From JBARDN01 sp963755705 (GTDB lineage Bacteria > Desulfobacterota > Binatia > Binatales > Binataceae): a stretch of DNA of 64,000 nt. The position numbers and the translations under genes are program-made. The number at the start of each line of letters is the position of its first letter. Position 1 is the stretch's first letter. Positions 16,835 to 25,171 of the stretch are shown here, one piece after another. The stretch is from contig CAVWKW010000004.1 of NCBI GenBank assembly GCA_963755705.1, forward strand, positions 248,001 through 312,000, in the 5' to 3' direction. The notes below the pieces were generated by a model. It worked only from the letters and a program-made list of their open reading frames with translations. It did no database searches and was not told the DNA's origin.

Positions 16835-17095
16835 ATGGCCGCAAACAAACGACATCTGATTCGACCGATTGCGAAAAGCCGGCTGACCAGTAAAAGCCAG
16901 GCCACATTGCCCGCCGCAGTCCGAAAAAGCCTTCATCTGAAACCGGGCGATACGGTTATATTCGAAGAACAGGAAGCGGGAACAATCCGTATTCGCAAGG
17001 CGGAACCGCTGGACCTCGAGTTTCTAGCAGCGCTCGAAGGCACCTTGTCCGAGTGGAGCTCTGACAACGACGAGCGCGCTTATCGTGATCTGTAA
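16835..17095 (+). CDS. AbrB/MazE-type antitoxin
   Basis: About 86 residues from MAANKR; an ATG six codons earlier is possible. The core AKSRLTSKSQATLPAAVRKSLHLKPGDTVIFEE (from SRLTSKSQATLP to GDTVIF) is the swapped-hairpin AbrB DNA-binding domain. The acidic tail ending SSDNDERAYRDL would wrap the toxin. It overlaps the downstream PemK/MazF-like toxin gene by 11 bases, the usual organisation of type II pairs. It is preceded by a perfect palindrome, probably its operator. The codon composition and lower GC content suggest an acquired module between leuCD and rluD. Confidence 0.85.
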   Translation: MAANKRHLIRPIAKSRLTSKSQATLPAAVRKSLHLKPGDTVIFEEQEAGTIRIRKAEPLDLEFLAALEGTLSEWSSDNDERAYRDL

Positions 17096-17417
17096 GCGGT
17101 ATGATGTAGTAATCGTCCCATTTCCATTCACAGACCAGCGCGCAAGCAAGCGCCGCCCGGCGGTCACGCTCTCTTCGGAAGCGTTCAGCACAGATAGCGG
17201 CCACACCTTGCTGGCTATGATCACTAGCGCCAAAAATCCGCCGTGGCCGATGGACCTGCTGATTGACGCTGCGAGCGTGGGACTTGGGTCACCTTCTAAA
17301 GTACGGATGAAACTGTTCACTCTCGACAATCGATTGATCCTGCAAAAAATCGGCAGTCTGTCGGCCACTGACCAGCGCGCCGTCGGTGCTGCCATCCAAA
17401 GATTGCTGAACATCTGA
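17085..17417 (+). CDS. PemK/MazF-family toxin (likely endoribonuclease)
   Basis: A 110-residue protein starting at a GTG inside the antitoxin's last codons. The N-terminal strand YDVVIVPFPFTDQRASKRRPAV is the MazF/PemK signature, with the Arg of KRRP expected near the active site, and ITSAKN and LFTLDNRLILQKIGSLS fit the rest of the fold. Family members cleave mRNA at short motifs and are neutralised by the upstream antitoxin. The C-terminus is complete. Target specificity cannot be predicted. No second gene follows in the pair; rluD starts 10 bases on. Confidence 0.85.
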   Translation: MICKRYDVVIVPFPFTDQRASKRRPAVTLSSEAFSTDSGHTLLAMITSAKNPPWPMDLLIDAASVGLGSPSKVRMKLFTLDNRLILQKIGSLSATDQRAVGAAIQRLLNI

Positions 17418-17426
17418 AAGCCAACA

Positions 17427-18434
17427 ATGGCTATCGACGCAAACCATACATTCATCGTCGGACCTCCGCACGCCGGGATGCGGCTCGATGTTTTTATTTC
17501 AGCGCATCTCGCGCCGGAGTACTCGCGCTCGCAGGTTGCGCGGATGATCAAGGCCGGCCTCGTCACGGTCAATGGCGCATCAGCGCGGGCTGCATCCGCG
17601 GTGCGCGCTGGAGACGCGATCGCGGTTGCACCGCCGCTCGCGCCCGAGCCTCATCAATCGACTGGTGATGCTCCTGCGATCGAGGTGCTGTTCGCAGACG
17701 CGGAAATAATCGTGATCAACAAAACCGCCGGCATGACGGTGCATCCCGCGCCGGGGCATCCTGATGCGACCCTGGTCGATGCGCTTCTGGCGCGCTTTCC
17801 GGAACTGGCCGCGATGGCCGAGCCGGACGGCGTGCTGCGCCCGGGAATTGTGCATCGCCTGGACAAGGAGACCTCGGGCGTGATGATCGTGGCGCGCACT
17901 CCGTACGCGCGCACCGCGCTTTCGCGCGAGTTCAAGGATCGCACGGTGCAAAAGATCTATCTCGCGATCGTGCGCGGCGTCGTCGCGAAGGATCGGCAGA
18001 CGATCGCACGCGCGATCGGACGGCATCCGGTCGAGCGCAAGCGGATGTCGATCGCGTCGCACAATCCACGCGAGGCCACCAGCCACGTATCCGTGCTCGC
18101 GCGCTTCGAACCGCAGTCGCGCGAGGAGCTCGGCGCGACGCTGGTGCGTATTCGTCCCGAAACCGGCCGCACGCATCAGATTCGCGTGCATCTCGCGTCG
18201 ATCGGTCATCCATGTCTCGGCGACAATCTTTATGGCGGCGCATCCAAGCGTACGGACGCGCCTTCTTTCGAGCGCCACGCGCTGCACGCGTTGGCGCTCA
18301 AGATCGCGCATCCGCGCTCGCGCGCCGAGCTCGAGTTTATCGCGCCGCCGCCCGAGGATTTCGCGCAATATCTCCGCGCGCGCGGGATTTCATCCGACTC
18401 ACCGACACTGCGTCGGTGGATTCGAATTGAATGA
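17427..18434 (+). CDS. rluD: RluD-family 23S rRNA pseudouridine synthase
   Basis: This 335-residue enzyme isomerises uridines, in RluD those of helix 69 of 23S rRNA. An S4 RNA-binding domain (about 16-75: MRLDVFISAHLAPEYSRSQVARMI) precedes the catalytic domain containing GIVHRLDKETSGVMI, where the Asp is catalytic, and ETGRTHQIRVHLASIGHPCLGDNLYGG. RluC-type assignment cannot be wholly excluded but the domain order and length fit RluD. It starts 10 bases after the toxin gene. Confidence 0.9.
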   Translation: MAIDANHTFIVGPPHAGMRLDVFISAHLAPEYSRSQVARMIKAGLVTVNGASARAASAVRAGDAIAVAPPLAPEPHQSTGDAPAIEVLFADAEIIVINKTAGMTVHPAPGHPDATLVDALLARFPELAAMAEPDGVLRPGIVHRLDKETSGVMIVARTPYARTALSREFKDRTVQKIYLAIVRGVVAKDRQTIARAIGRHPVERKRMSIASHNPREATSHVSVLARFEPQSREELGATLVRIRPETGRTHQIRVHLASIGHPCLGDNLYGGASKRTDAPSFERHALHALALKIAHPRSRAELEFIAPPPEDFAQYLRARGISSDSPTLRRWIRIE

Positions 18435-18440
18435 TCACCG

Positions 18441-18469
18441 TTGACACGGGCGCACAGGCCGGTTAGCGT
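18441..18469 (+). promoter_or_regulatory. Putative rho promoter
   Basis: TTGACA (18441-18446) is followed after 17 bases by TAGCGT (18464-18469). The -35 is perfect and the -10 weak. The resulting leader before the rho ATG would be about 245 bases long, consistent with the long regulatory leaders of rho genes in other bacteria. No open frame is convincing in the leader. Confidence 0.4.
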
Positions 18470-18720
18470 CTATGGTGAGCTTCCGCACCAAGGACGCTGT
18501 GGCGGGGTGGAGGAGAAGATACCTCTCGCTACCGGGCGGCCCGAGTTCTCGAACTTTCTGATTCTCTGTTCCGATTCCCGGCCGCTTGGAGCAAGTGAAC
18601 TACCAAGGTCTTCCGCGGGGCGGAAAACCTGTCCGAATCAAGCACCTAAACCTGCGTTGCCGCATCGGCGGCGCGCGGAAATCCAGCATAAATAGTGAGG
18701 CAGTTTTGCGGGGAAGGCAC

Positions 18721-20091
18721 ATGGCTAAGGGTCGAGGCGCAGCGCGCGAAGGTCAGAATCATCTCGAAGACGTTTCCGCGCCGCCGCGCCAGGTTCAACC
18801 GCATCACACCGAACCGCTCATCGTGATGACCGATGAGGGAGTGCTCAATCTAAAAGCGCTCAAGAGTTCGAAGATCACCGAGCTGGCCTCGATGGCGCGC
18901 GACTTCAACGTCGAAGGCGCGACCAACATGCGCAAGCAGGAGATGATCTTTTCGATCCTGCAGGCGCAAGCCGCCAAGAACGGATCGATCCTCGGCGAAG
19001 GCGTGCTCGAAATTCTGCCCGACGGCTTCGGCTTCCTGCGCGCGCCCGACTACAACTATCTTCCCGGCCCCGACGATATCTACATCTCGCCGAGCCAGAT
19101 CCGGAAATTCAATCTGCGCACCGGCGACACGGTCTCGGGCCTGATTCGTCCGCCCAAAGAGGGCGAGCGTTATTTCGCGCTGCTCAAAGTCGAATCGATC
19201 AACTTCGAGGATCCGGAAAAGGCGCGCGACAAAATCCTGTTCGACAACCTGACCCCGCTCTACCCGCAGGAGCGCATCAAGCTCGAATACGATCACGAGG
19301 ATCTGACCACCCGCATCATCGACCTGGTCGCGCCGATCGGAAAGGGCCAGCGCGGACTGATCGTCGCGGCGCCGTTCACCGGCAAGACGATGATGCTGCA
19401 AGCGATCGCGAAAGCGATCGCGCACAATCATCCTGAGATCGTGCTGATCGTGCTGCTGGTCGATGAGCGCCCCGAAGAAGTCACCGACATGCTGCGCTCG
19501 GTGCAGGGCGAGGTCGTGAGCTCGACCTTCGACGAGCCGCCGACCCGCCACGTGCAAGTGGCCGAGATGGTCATCGAGAAAGCGCGCCGGCTGGTCGAGC
19601 ATGGACGCGACGTTGTGATTCTGCTCGATTCGATCACGCGCCTCGCGCGCGCCTATAACACCGTCGTTCCGCCCTCGGGCAAGATTCTTTCCGGCGGCGT
19701 CGACTCCAACGCGCTGCATAAGCCCAAGAAATTTTTCGGCGCCGCCCGCAACACCGAAGACGGCGGCAGCCTGACGATCATCGCAACCGCGCTGGTCGAT
19801 ACCGGCAGCCGGATGGACGAAGTGATCTTCGAAGAGTTCAAGGGCACCGGCAATCAGCAGGTAGCGCTCGACCGCCGCCTGCTCGAGAAGCGCGTCTTCC
19901 CGACCATCGACATCCAGCGCTCGACCACGCGCAAAGAGGAGTTGCTGCTCCAGCGCACGACCCTCAACCGCATCTGGATTCTGCGCAAATTGCTCTCGCA
20001 ACTGAACGCGGTAGAAGCGATGGAATTCCTAATCGACAAAATGCAAGGCACCAAGACCAACGACGAATTCCTCGAGTCAATGAACGCGTAG
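18721..20091 (+). CDS. rho: Transcription termination factor Rho
   Basis: Hexameric RNA-dependent ATPase that terminates transcription. The 456-residue start at MAKGRG is chosen because GGGGAAGG precedes it; the frame is open for 45 codons further up but that part is leader. Visible are LNLKALKSSKITELASMARD, the RNA-binding cold-shock domain (ILPDGFGFLRAP), the P-loop (K222), VDERPEEVTDM, and LLDSITRLARAYN. The P-loop is AAPFTGKT where E. coli has APPKAGKT, so the lysine at E. coli position 181 is Phe here. The gene sits alone after rluD with a long leader and is followed by a repeat-bearing intergenic region. Confidence 0.96.
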   Translation: MAKGRGAAREGQNHLEDVSAPPRQVQPHHTEPLIVMTDEGVLNLKALKSSKITELASMARDFNVEGATNMRKQEMIFSILQAQAAKNGSILGEGVLEILPDGFGFLRAPDYNYLPGPDDIYISPSQIRKFNLRTGDTVSGLIRPPKEGERYFALLKVESINFEDPEKARDKILFDNLTPLYPQERIKLEYDHEDLTTRIIDLVAPIGKGQRGLIVAAPFTGKTMMLQAIAKAIAHNHPEIVLIVLLVDERPEEVTDMLRSVQGEVVSSTFDEPPTRHVQVAEMVIEKARRLVEHGRDVVILLDSITRLARAYNTVVPPSGKILSGGVDSNALHKPKKFFGAARNTEDGGSLTIIATALVDTGSRMDEVIFEEFKGTGNQQVALDRRLLEKRVFPTIDIQRSTTRKEELLLQRTTLNRIWILRKLLSQLNAVEAMEFLIDKMQGTKTNDEFLESMNA

Positions 20092-20164
20092 CGCGTACGA
20101 TAGTATCGTCCGCTATGTTCGCCATTAGGACCGGCGTCCCGCCGATCGTGTGCGAGTAATGCGT

Positions 20165-20443
20165 GTCATTCCCGCGTGTGGTTGCCGCGCGAGGAATCCC
20201 GGACGAGAGCGCACTACATAAAGCGCAGAGTCGGAGATGGATGCCTCGGGATTCCTCGCCCAAGGCTCGGAATGACGGTTGAGGGCTCAGCTGGGGCTAC
20301 GATTCTCATGCACCAAAAACACCAACCGTCATTTCGACCGAAGGGAGAAATCCCTAGGCGCTCATGCACTCACCCGCGGTTGATGTAAGGGCCAAGGGCC
20401 GAGCAAGGGATTCCTCGCGCGGCAGCCACGCGCGGGAATGGCA
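20165..20443. repeat. Dispersed intergenic hairpin element, copy A (full)
   Basis: Four conserved segments occur in order. The outer ones, 20165-20200 and 20408-20440, are inverted copies of one another (start GTCATTCCCGCG; end GCGCGGGAATG) with about 36 bases each. Between them lie a segment ending CTCGGAATGACGG (20243-20278) and one starting GTCATTTCGACCG (20328-20360). Each segment can itself fold into a hairpin with the ATTCC/GGAAT arms. The whole thus looks like a short element with terminal inverted repeats, or a REP-type cluster. It lies in the rho-rpsB gap; the remaining bases of this 540-base gap hold the palindrome and promoter listed separately and no gene. Confidence 0.85.
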
Positions 20444-20498
20444 ATCCTAAAATGCGCGCAACAATGGAACAGGGATGACGCGCGATAAAGGATCGCCG

Positions 20499-20523
20499 GG
20501 TAGGTCAGTTAAACTGACCTACC
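20499..20523. promoter_or_regulatory. Perfect 12-base-arm palindrome upstream of the rpsB promoter
   Basis: GGTAGGTCAGTT and AACTGACCTACC are exact inverted copies around a single A. No T-run follows, which argues against a simple terminator. It ends about 20 bases before a candidate -35 of rpsB, a position suited to a transcription-factor site. It could alternatively stop read-through from rho. Confidence 0.55.
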
Positions 20524-20541
20524 ATCCCGCTGAGGCGCTCC

Positions 20542-20568
20542 TTTGACCCACGGGCGGCAATCTATAAT
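20542..20568 (+). promoter_or_regulatory. Putative rpsB-tsf promoter
   Basis: A consensus TATAAT lies at 20563-20568, with TTGACC at 20543-20548. The 14-base spacing is shorter than the usual 17, so the -35 match may be fortuitous, but the -10 is perfect and no better candidate exists in the gap. Transcription would begin near 20575 and give a leader of about 57 bases before rpsB. Confidence 0.5.
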
Positions 20569-20631
20569 ACTGGACGATTGCTCCAACATGGGGGCCAGCG
20601 CGTAACTTTTGCGAGGTTTAAGAATAACGCT

Positions 20632-21399
20632 ATGACCGAGATCAGCATGAAGCAGCTCCTGGAGGCCGGGGTCCATTTCGGCCATCAGACCAGCCGCTGG
20701 AATCCGAAGATGAAACCCTACATCTTCGGCGCCCGCAACGGGATTTACATTATCGATCTGCAGCAGACCGTCCGCATGTTCCGCGCGACCTTCGATTTCG
20801 CGCGCGACCTCGCCGCTCAGGGCGGCACGATGCTGTTTGTCGGCACCAAGAAGCAGGCCCAGGATATCGTCAAGGAAGAAGCCGAACGCTGCGGGATGTT
20901 CTACGTCAACAACCGCTGGCTCGGCGGGATGCTGACCAATTTCCAGACCATCCGCGCCTCGATCGACCGGCTCAAAAAGCTCGAAGAAGTTCTCTCTGAC
21001 GCCGAGATGGCGCAGGCTCTGACCAAAAAGGAAATGAGCGACAACGCGCGCGAACACGGAAAGCTCATGTCCGTCCTTGGCGGTATCAAAAACATGCGCA
21101 AGCTTCCCGACGCCCTCTGGGTTATCGATACCAAGAAGGAAGATATCGCGGTGGCCGAGGCCAAGCGGCTCGGAATTCCGGTCGCGGCGGTGGTCGATAC
21201 CAACTGCGACCCCGATCTGATCTCGTACCGGATTCCCGGCAACGACGACGCGATTCGCGCGATCAAGCTGTTCACCGCCGCCGTCGCCGACGCAATCCTC
21301 GAAGGCAAGCAGCTCGCCGAGGAGCGTCAGAAGGGCCAGCAGGACGACGCCGCGGATCGCGACAGCGCACCGGCGCCGGAATCGCCCAGCGCAGTTTAA
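20632..21399 (+). CDS. rpsB: 30S ribosomal protein S2
   Basis: S2 binds 16S rRNA in the head-body junction of the small subunit. The start MTEISMKQLLEAGVHFGHQT is chosen by alignment with known S2 proteins; a TTG 54 bases upstream and an ATG five codons downstream are less likely. 255 residues is the usual length. RWNPKMKPYIFGARNGIYIIDL, MLFVGTKKQAQDIV, NNRWLGGMLTNFQTI and PVAAVVDTNCDPD are diagnostic. The acidic, Gln-rich tail is normal. It heads the rpsB-tsf-pyrH-frr cluster. Confidence 0.98.
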   Translation: MTEISMKQLLEAGVHFGHQTSRWNPKMKPYIFGARNGIYIIDLQQTVRMFRATFDFARDLAAQGGTMLFVGTKKQAQDIVKEEAERCGMFYVNNRWLGGMLTNFQTIRASIDRLKKLEEVLSDAEMAQALTKKEMSDNAREHGKLMSVLGGIKNMRKLPDALWVIDTKKEDIAVAEAKRLGIPVAAVVDTNCDPDLISYRIPGNDDAIRAIKLFTAAVADAILEGKQLAEERQKGQQDDAADRDSAPAPESPSAV

Positions 21400-21430
21400 C
21401 GCACGAAGAAAACCAGCAGCGGGACAACCG

Positions 21431-21470
21431 CTCGCGCCCGATTCGAACGCGGATCGGTCCCGGGCGCGAG
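21431..21470 (+). other. Hairpin in the rpsB-tsf gap
   Basis: CTCGCGCCCG (21431-21440) and CGGGCGCGAG (21461-21470) form a perfect 10-base stem around a 20-base loop. It ends 19 bases before the tsf start. There is no T-run, so rather than a strong terminator it may be an RNA-processing or attenuating structure setting the S2/EF-Ts ratio. Confidence 0.5.
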
Positions 21471-21489
21471 CCCGCGAACTAAATCCGCG

Positions 21490-22116
21490 GTGCCAGCTCA
21501 AATGGAAGTCAAACCCTCAACCGTAAAAGAACTCCGCGAAAAGACCGGCGCGGGCGTGATGGACTGCAAAAAGGCCCTCGCCGAGACCAATGGCGACCTC
21601 GAAAAAGCCACCGCATGGCTGCATGAGAACGGAATCATGCAGGCCGCCAAGCGCGCGGATCGCAAAGCCTCCGAAGGCTCGGTCGGCAGCTATATCCACG
21701 CCGGCGGCAAGCTGGGCGTGCTGGTCGAGGTGAATTGCGAGAGCGATTTCGTCGCCAAGACCGACGATTTCCAGACCCTGGTGAAGGAAATCGCGATGCA
21801 GGTCGCTGCGGCCAATCCGCGCGTCGTCCGGCGCGAGGATCTTCCGCCCGAGATCGCCGAGCAGGAACGCCAGATCTACGCGCAGCAGGCGCAGGCCTCC
21901 GGCAAGCCCGAAGCCGTGATCGTCAAGATTGTCGAAGGCAAGATGGAGAAGTTTCTGAAGGACATCTGCCTGCTCGAACAGAGCTACGTGCGCGACCCGA
22001 ACCGCACCATCAACGACCTGGTGCTCGAGTTCGGCGCCAAGCTCAAGGAAAAGATCGACGTGCGCCGCTTCGTGCGCTTTCAACTCGGCGAGAACACCGA
22101 AGCCAAAACCGACTGA
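21490..22116 (+). CDS. tsf: Elongation factor Ts
   Basis: EF-Ts exchanges GDP on EF-Tu. TVKELREKTGAGVMDCKKAL is the EF-Ts N-terminal signature and KLGVLVEVNCESDFVAKTD the core. At 208 residues it belongs to the short class with one core subdomain, like Thermus, rather than the roughly 280-residue E. coli form. The GTG start gives four extra residues before the ATG of MEVKPS; either is possible. It is followed by pyrH after about 53 bases. Confidence 0.97.
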   Translation: MPAQMEVKPSTVKELREKTGAGVMDCKKALAETNGDLEKATAWLHENGIMQAAKRADRKASEGSVGSYIHAGGKLGVLVEVNCESDFVAKTDDFQTLVKEIAMQVAAANPRVVRREDLPPEIAEQERQIYAQQAQASGKPEAVIVKIVEGKMEKFLKDICLLEQSYVRDPNRTINDLVLEFGAKLKEKIDVRRFVRFQLGENTEAKTD

Positions 22117-22169
22117 TTCCGATCCGGCTCGATTAGAGAAACGCCAGCAGCCAAAGCCCAGGAGTAACG

Positions 22170-22925
22170 ATGGCGATGGACGAGGTTGACAGATCCGCGG
22201 GCGCCAAGCCCCGCTTCAATCGCGTTCTGCTCAAGCTCTCCGGGCAGGCGCTCGCCCCGGCTAACGAAAGCGGCATCGACCTTGACGTGCTGGCGAAGTT
22301 TGCGCTCGAGGTCAAGGATATCGCAGCCCTGCAGATCCAGCTCGCGATCGTGATCGGCGCCGGCAATTTTATCCGCGGCTCCGACTACGAGGCGCGCGGC
22401 ATGGACCGCTCGACCGCCGACCAGATGGGCATGCTCGGCACCGTGATCAACGCGCTCGCCCTCCAAAACGCGCTCGAGCACGTGGGCGTCAGCACGCGCG
22501 TGCTCTCAGCGGTCGCGATGCAGGCCGTGGCCGAGCCGTATATCCTGCGCCGCGCAGTGCGCCATCTGGAAAAGGGCCGCGTCGTGATTTTCGCCGCCGG
22601 AACCGGCAATCCATATTTCACCACCGATACCGCCGCCAGCCTGCGCGCGCTCGAAATCGGCGCCCAGGTGATCCTGAAGGCCAGCCACACCGTTGACGGC
22701 GTCTACGACCGCGATCCGGTGCGCGAGCCGGGCGCCAAACGCTTCGACCGCCTGACCTATCTCGAGGTGCTGCAGAAGAATCTCAAGGTGATGGACTCGA
22801 CCGCCATCTCGATGTGCATGGACAATCATCTGCCGATAGTCGTTTTCAATTTGCGTAAACCGGGTAATATAAGAAGGGCCGTGATGGGTGAACCGATCGG
22901 CACCTGGGTGGAAAGCGCGTCATGA
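22170..22925 (+). CDS. pyrH: UMP kinase
   Basis: A hexameric amino-acid-kinase-fold enzyme that phosphorylates UMP to UDP. FNRVLLKLSGQAL is the phosphate-binding start, IGAGNFIRG follows, DQMGMLGTVINALALQNAL is the hallmark of PyrH, and GTGNPYFTTDTAASLRA and LKASHTVDGVYDRDP complete the active site. 251 residues is normal. The stop overlaps frr (ATGA). An AGGAG lies just ahead of the start. Confidence 0.98.
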   Translation: MAMDEVDRSAGAKPRFNRVLLKLSGQALAPANESGIDLDVLAKFALEVKDIAALQIQLAIVIGAGNFIRGSDYEARGMDRSTADQMGMLGTVINALALQNALEHVGVSTRVLSAVAMQAVAEPYILRRAVRHLEKGRVVIFAAGTGNPYFTTDTAASLRALEIGAQVILKASHTVDGVYDRDPVREPGAKRFDRLTYLEVLQKNLKVMDSTAISMCMDNHLPIVVFNLRKPGNIRRAVMGEPIGTWVESAS

Positions 22926-23479
22926 CCGCAGAAGTCATCGATCTCGCGCACAAGGAGATGGAGAAGTCCGTCGAGGCCTTCCGCCATGAACTCTCGCGCG
23001 TGCGCACCGGGCGGGCGTCGACCGCGCTGGTCGAAAACCTGCAAGTGAATTACTACGGGGCCAAAACTCCCATGCGCCAGTTGGCCGGTCTTGCCGCGCC
23101 CGAGCCGCGCCTGATCGTGATCACGCCCTACGACAAGGGCGCGATGCACGATATCGAAAAGGCGATCCAGACTTCCGATTTGGGCCTCAACCCGATGAAC
23201 GACGGCAAGGTGATCCGGATTCCGCTGCCCGAGCTGACCGAAGACCGGCGCAAAGACCTGGTGAAGCACGTGCGCAAGATCGCCGAGGAATTCCGCGTCG
23301 GCGTCCGCAACCATCGCCGTGACGCCAACGACATGCTGAAGGAACTCCACAAGGACAAGCAGATCGCCGACGACGATCTGCGTGCCGCCGAGACCAAAGT
23401 CCAGGGTTTCACCACCGGGTTTATCGAGAAGATCGATAAAGTCCTGCAAGCCAAGGAAGCCGAGATCATGGAGGTCTGA
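22922..23479 (+). CDS. frr: Ribosome recycling factor
   Basis: RRF splits post-termination ribosomes with EF-G. The 185-residue length is standard. The L-shaped three-helix bundle is seen in MEKSVEAFRHELSRVRTGRAST, with NYYGAKTPMRQLA, IPLPELTEDRRKDLVKHVRK and VRNHRRDANDMLK. ATG overlaps the pyrH stop by four bases, so translation is coupled. Confidence 0.98.
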   Translation: MTAEVIDLAHKEMEKSVEAFRHELSRVRTGRASTALVENLQVNYYGAKTPMRQLAGLAAPEPRLIVITPYDKGAMHDIEKAIQTSDLGLNPMNDGKVIRIPLPELTEDRRKDLVKHVRKIAEEFRVGVRNHRRDANDMLKELHKDKQIADDDLRAAETKVQGFTTGFIEKIDKVLQAKEAEIMEV

Positions 23480-23518
23480 GCCGAGCCGGACCTAAAGCCC
23501 GAGTTATTCGCTCGCACT

Positions 23519-24295
23519 TTGCGCTCGCATATACCGGTGGCAATCTCACTTCCACTAAACGATTTTCCGAGCCTCTCGCGCGATCCCGCGCGTCTGCCGC
23601 GCCACGTCGCGATCGTGATGGACGGTAACGGCCGCTGGGCCCGCCGCCGCGGACTCGCCCGCACCGAAGGCCATCGCCGCGCCAAGGATTCCGTGCGCGC
23701 GGTGGTCGAAGCCGCGCGCGAGCTCGGCATCCCGTACCTGACCCTGTTCGCGTTCTCGGCGGAGAACTGGACCCGTCCGACCACCGAAGTGGATTTCCTG
23801 ATGCGCCTGCTGCATCGCTATTTGCTGACCGAGACCAAGCGGATGATGAAACGCGGAATCCGCATCCTGGCGCTGGGCGACACCGAGCGGCTACCCCCGC
23901 GGCTGCGCCAGGTGCTGGCGGAAGCGGTCGAGACCACACGCGACAATCGTGACATGACGGTCGCGCTCGCGCTTTCCTACGGCGGACGCCAGGACGTCGT
24001 CGCGGCGGTCAAAAAGCTCGCCGGCAAAGTCGCCTCGGGCGAGATGACTGTCGACCAGATCGATTCCGATGCGGTCGGACGCGCGCTCACCACCGCCTCG
24101 ATGCCCGATCCGGACCTGCTCATCCGCACCTCGGGCGAATTGCGCATCTCGAATTTTTTCCTGTTTCAGCTCGCCTACACCGAACTCTATTTCACCGACA
24201 CCCTGTGGCCCGACTTCCGCGAGCGCGAGTTGCTGAGCGCCCTGGCCGCCTACCAGGCGCGCGAGCGCCGCTTCGGCAACGTCACTCCGGGCTAG
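23519..24295 (+). CDS. uppS: Undecaprenyl (di-trans,poly-cis) diphosphate synthase
   Basis: Makes the C55 lipid carrier for cell-wall synthesis from farnesyl diphosphate and isopentenyl diphosphate. HVAIVMDGNGRWARRRGL holds the catalytic Asp, GHRRAKDSVRAVVEA the diphosphate-binding Arg, and the ISNFFLFQLAYTELYF plus WPDF block ends the domain. The TTG start is uncertain; a GTG 18 bases further is an alternative. In the usual order it is followed by cdsA. Confidence 0.95.
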   Translation: MRSHIPVAISLPLNDFPSLSRDPARLPRHVAIVMDGNGRWARRRGLARTEGHRRAKDSVRAVVEAARELGIPYLTLFAFSAENWTRPTTEVDFLMRLLHRYLLTETKRMMKRGIRILALGDTERLPPRLRQVLAEAVETTRDNRDMTVALALSYGGRQDVVAAVKKLAGKVASGEMTVDQIDSDAVGRALTTASMPDPDLLIRTSGELRISNFFLFQLAYTELYFTDTLWPDFRERELLSALAAYQARERRFGNVTPG

Positions 24296-24327
24296 CCGCG
24301 CAACCGCCTTCCGGGAAATCTCCGAGC

Positions 24328-25116
24328 GTGCTGACCACCAGGCTCCTGACCGCAGCGGTGGCGCTGCCTGTCGTTCTGGCGATCGTGATTTTCGCGCCCG
24401 ACGCGGGCTTCTCTGCGTTTATCGCGATACTGGGACTGTGGGGACTCTATGAAATCGCCGCAATGACCAATTCGCGCGATCCTCGATCGATCGCAATCCT
24501 CGCGTTCGCAGGCGCGGCGCCGCTGTTCATCCTTCTCGCGATTGGTGACGGCGGTTTATGGATCATTCCAGTCGCCGTGATCCTCGCGATGATCTGGCTT
24601 ATCCTCGCGGTCGCGATCCGCGGCGGCTTCGGAGGTCCAGTCGGCGCCACTCTGACTGCGCTTGGCGCGCTCTATGTCGGCGTGCTGTTTCCGTACTTCG
24701 CGATGCTCCGGAATCTGCGCGGCGGTATCCCGACGATCATCCTGATGCTGCTGCTCGTGGTCGCGAGCGACAGCGGCGCATATTTCGTTGGCTCCGCGGC
24801 CGGACGGATCAAGCTCGCGCCGCGTGTGAGCCCGAAAAAATCCGTCGAAGGCGCGATCGGCGGCCTTATCGCCGCGGTGACCGCGGGAGTGATCCTGCGC
24901 CGATGGCTCGCGCCGGATTGGAGCGCCGCCGCGACCGCCGGGATCTCGGCGGCGATCGCGATTCTCGCGCAGCTCGGTGATCTGGCGGGTTCGGCGTTCA
25001 AGCGGACCGCCGGAGTCAAGGACTCCGGCTGGATCTTTCCGGGTCATGGCGGATTGATCGACCGCACGTGCAGCCTAGTGTTCGCGGCAGTCTTCACCTA
25101 CTATTGTATTAGATGA
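24328..25116 (+). CDS. cdsA: Phosphatidate cytidylyltransferase
   Basis: Integral membrane enzyme making CDP-diacylglycerol from CTP and phosphatidate, feeding pssA at 30 kb. The GTG start at VLTTRLLTAAVAL is preferred to the longer frame overlapping uppS, giving 262 residues and about eight membrane helices. The C-terminal signature GSAFKRTAGVKDSGWIFPGHGG is intact up to DR, but the final Asp of the family pattern (DRxD) is Cys248 here (DRTC). Its normal chromosomal neighbour dxr is absent; rseP follows after 55 bases. Confidence 0.9.
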   Translation: MLTTRLLTAAVALPVVLAIVIFAPDAGFSAFIAILGLWGLYEIAAMTNSRDPRSIAILAFAGAAPLFILLAIGDGGLWIIPVAVILAMIWLILAVAIRGGFGGPVGATLTALGALYVGVLFPYFAMLRNLRGGIPTIILMLLLVVASDSGAYFVGSAAGRIKLAPRVSPKKSVEGAIGGLIAAVTAGVILRRWLAPDWSAAATAGISAAIAILAQLGDLAGSAFKRTAGVKDSGWIFPGHGGLIDRTCSLVFAAVFTYYCIR

Positions 25117-25171
25117 TGCGGTGCTGGGACCGCAGGCGGCTTCTGCCTGATTCACCCCGTACTGGAGTTCT

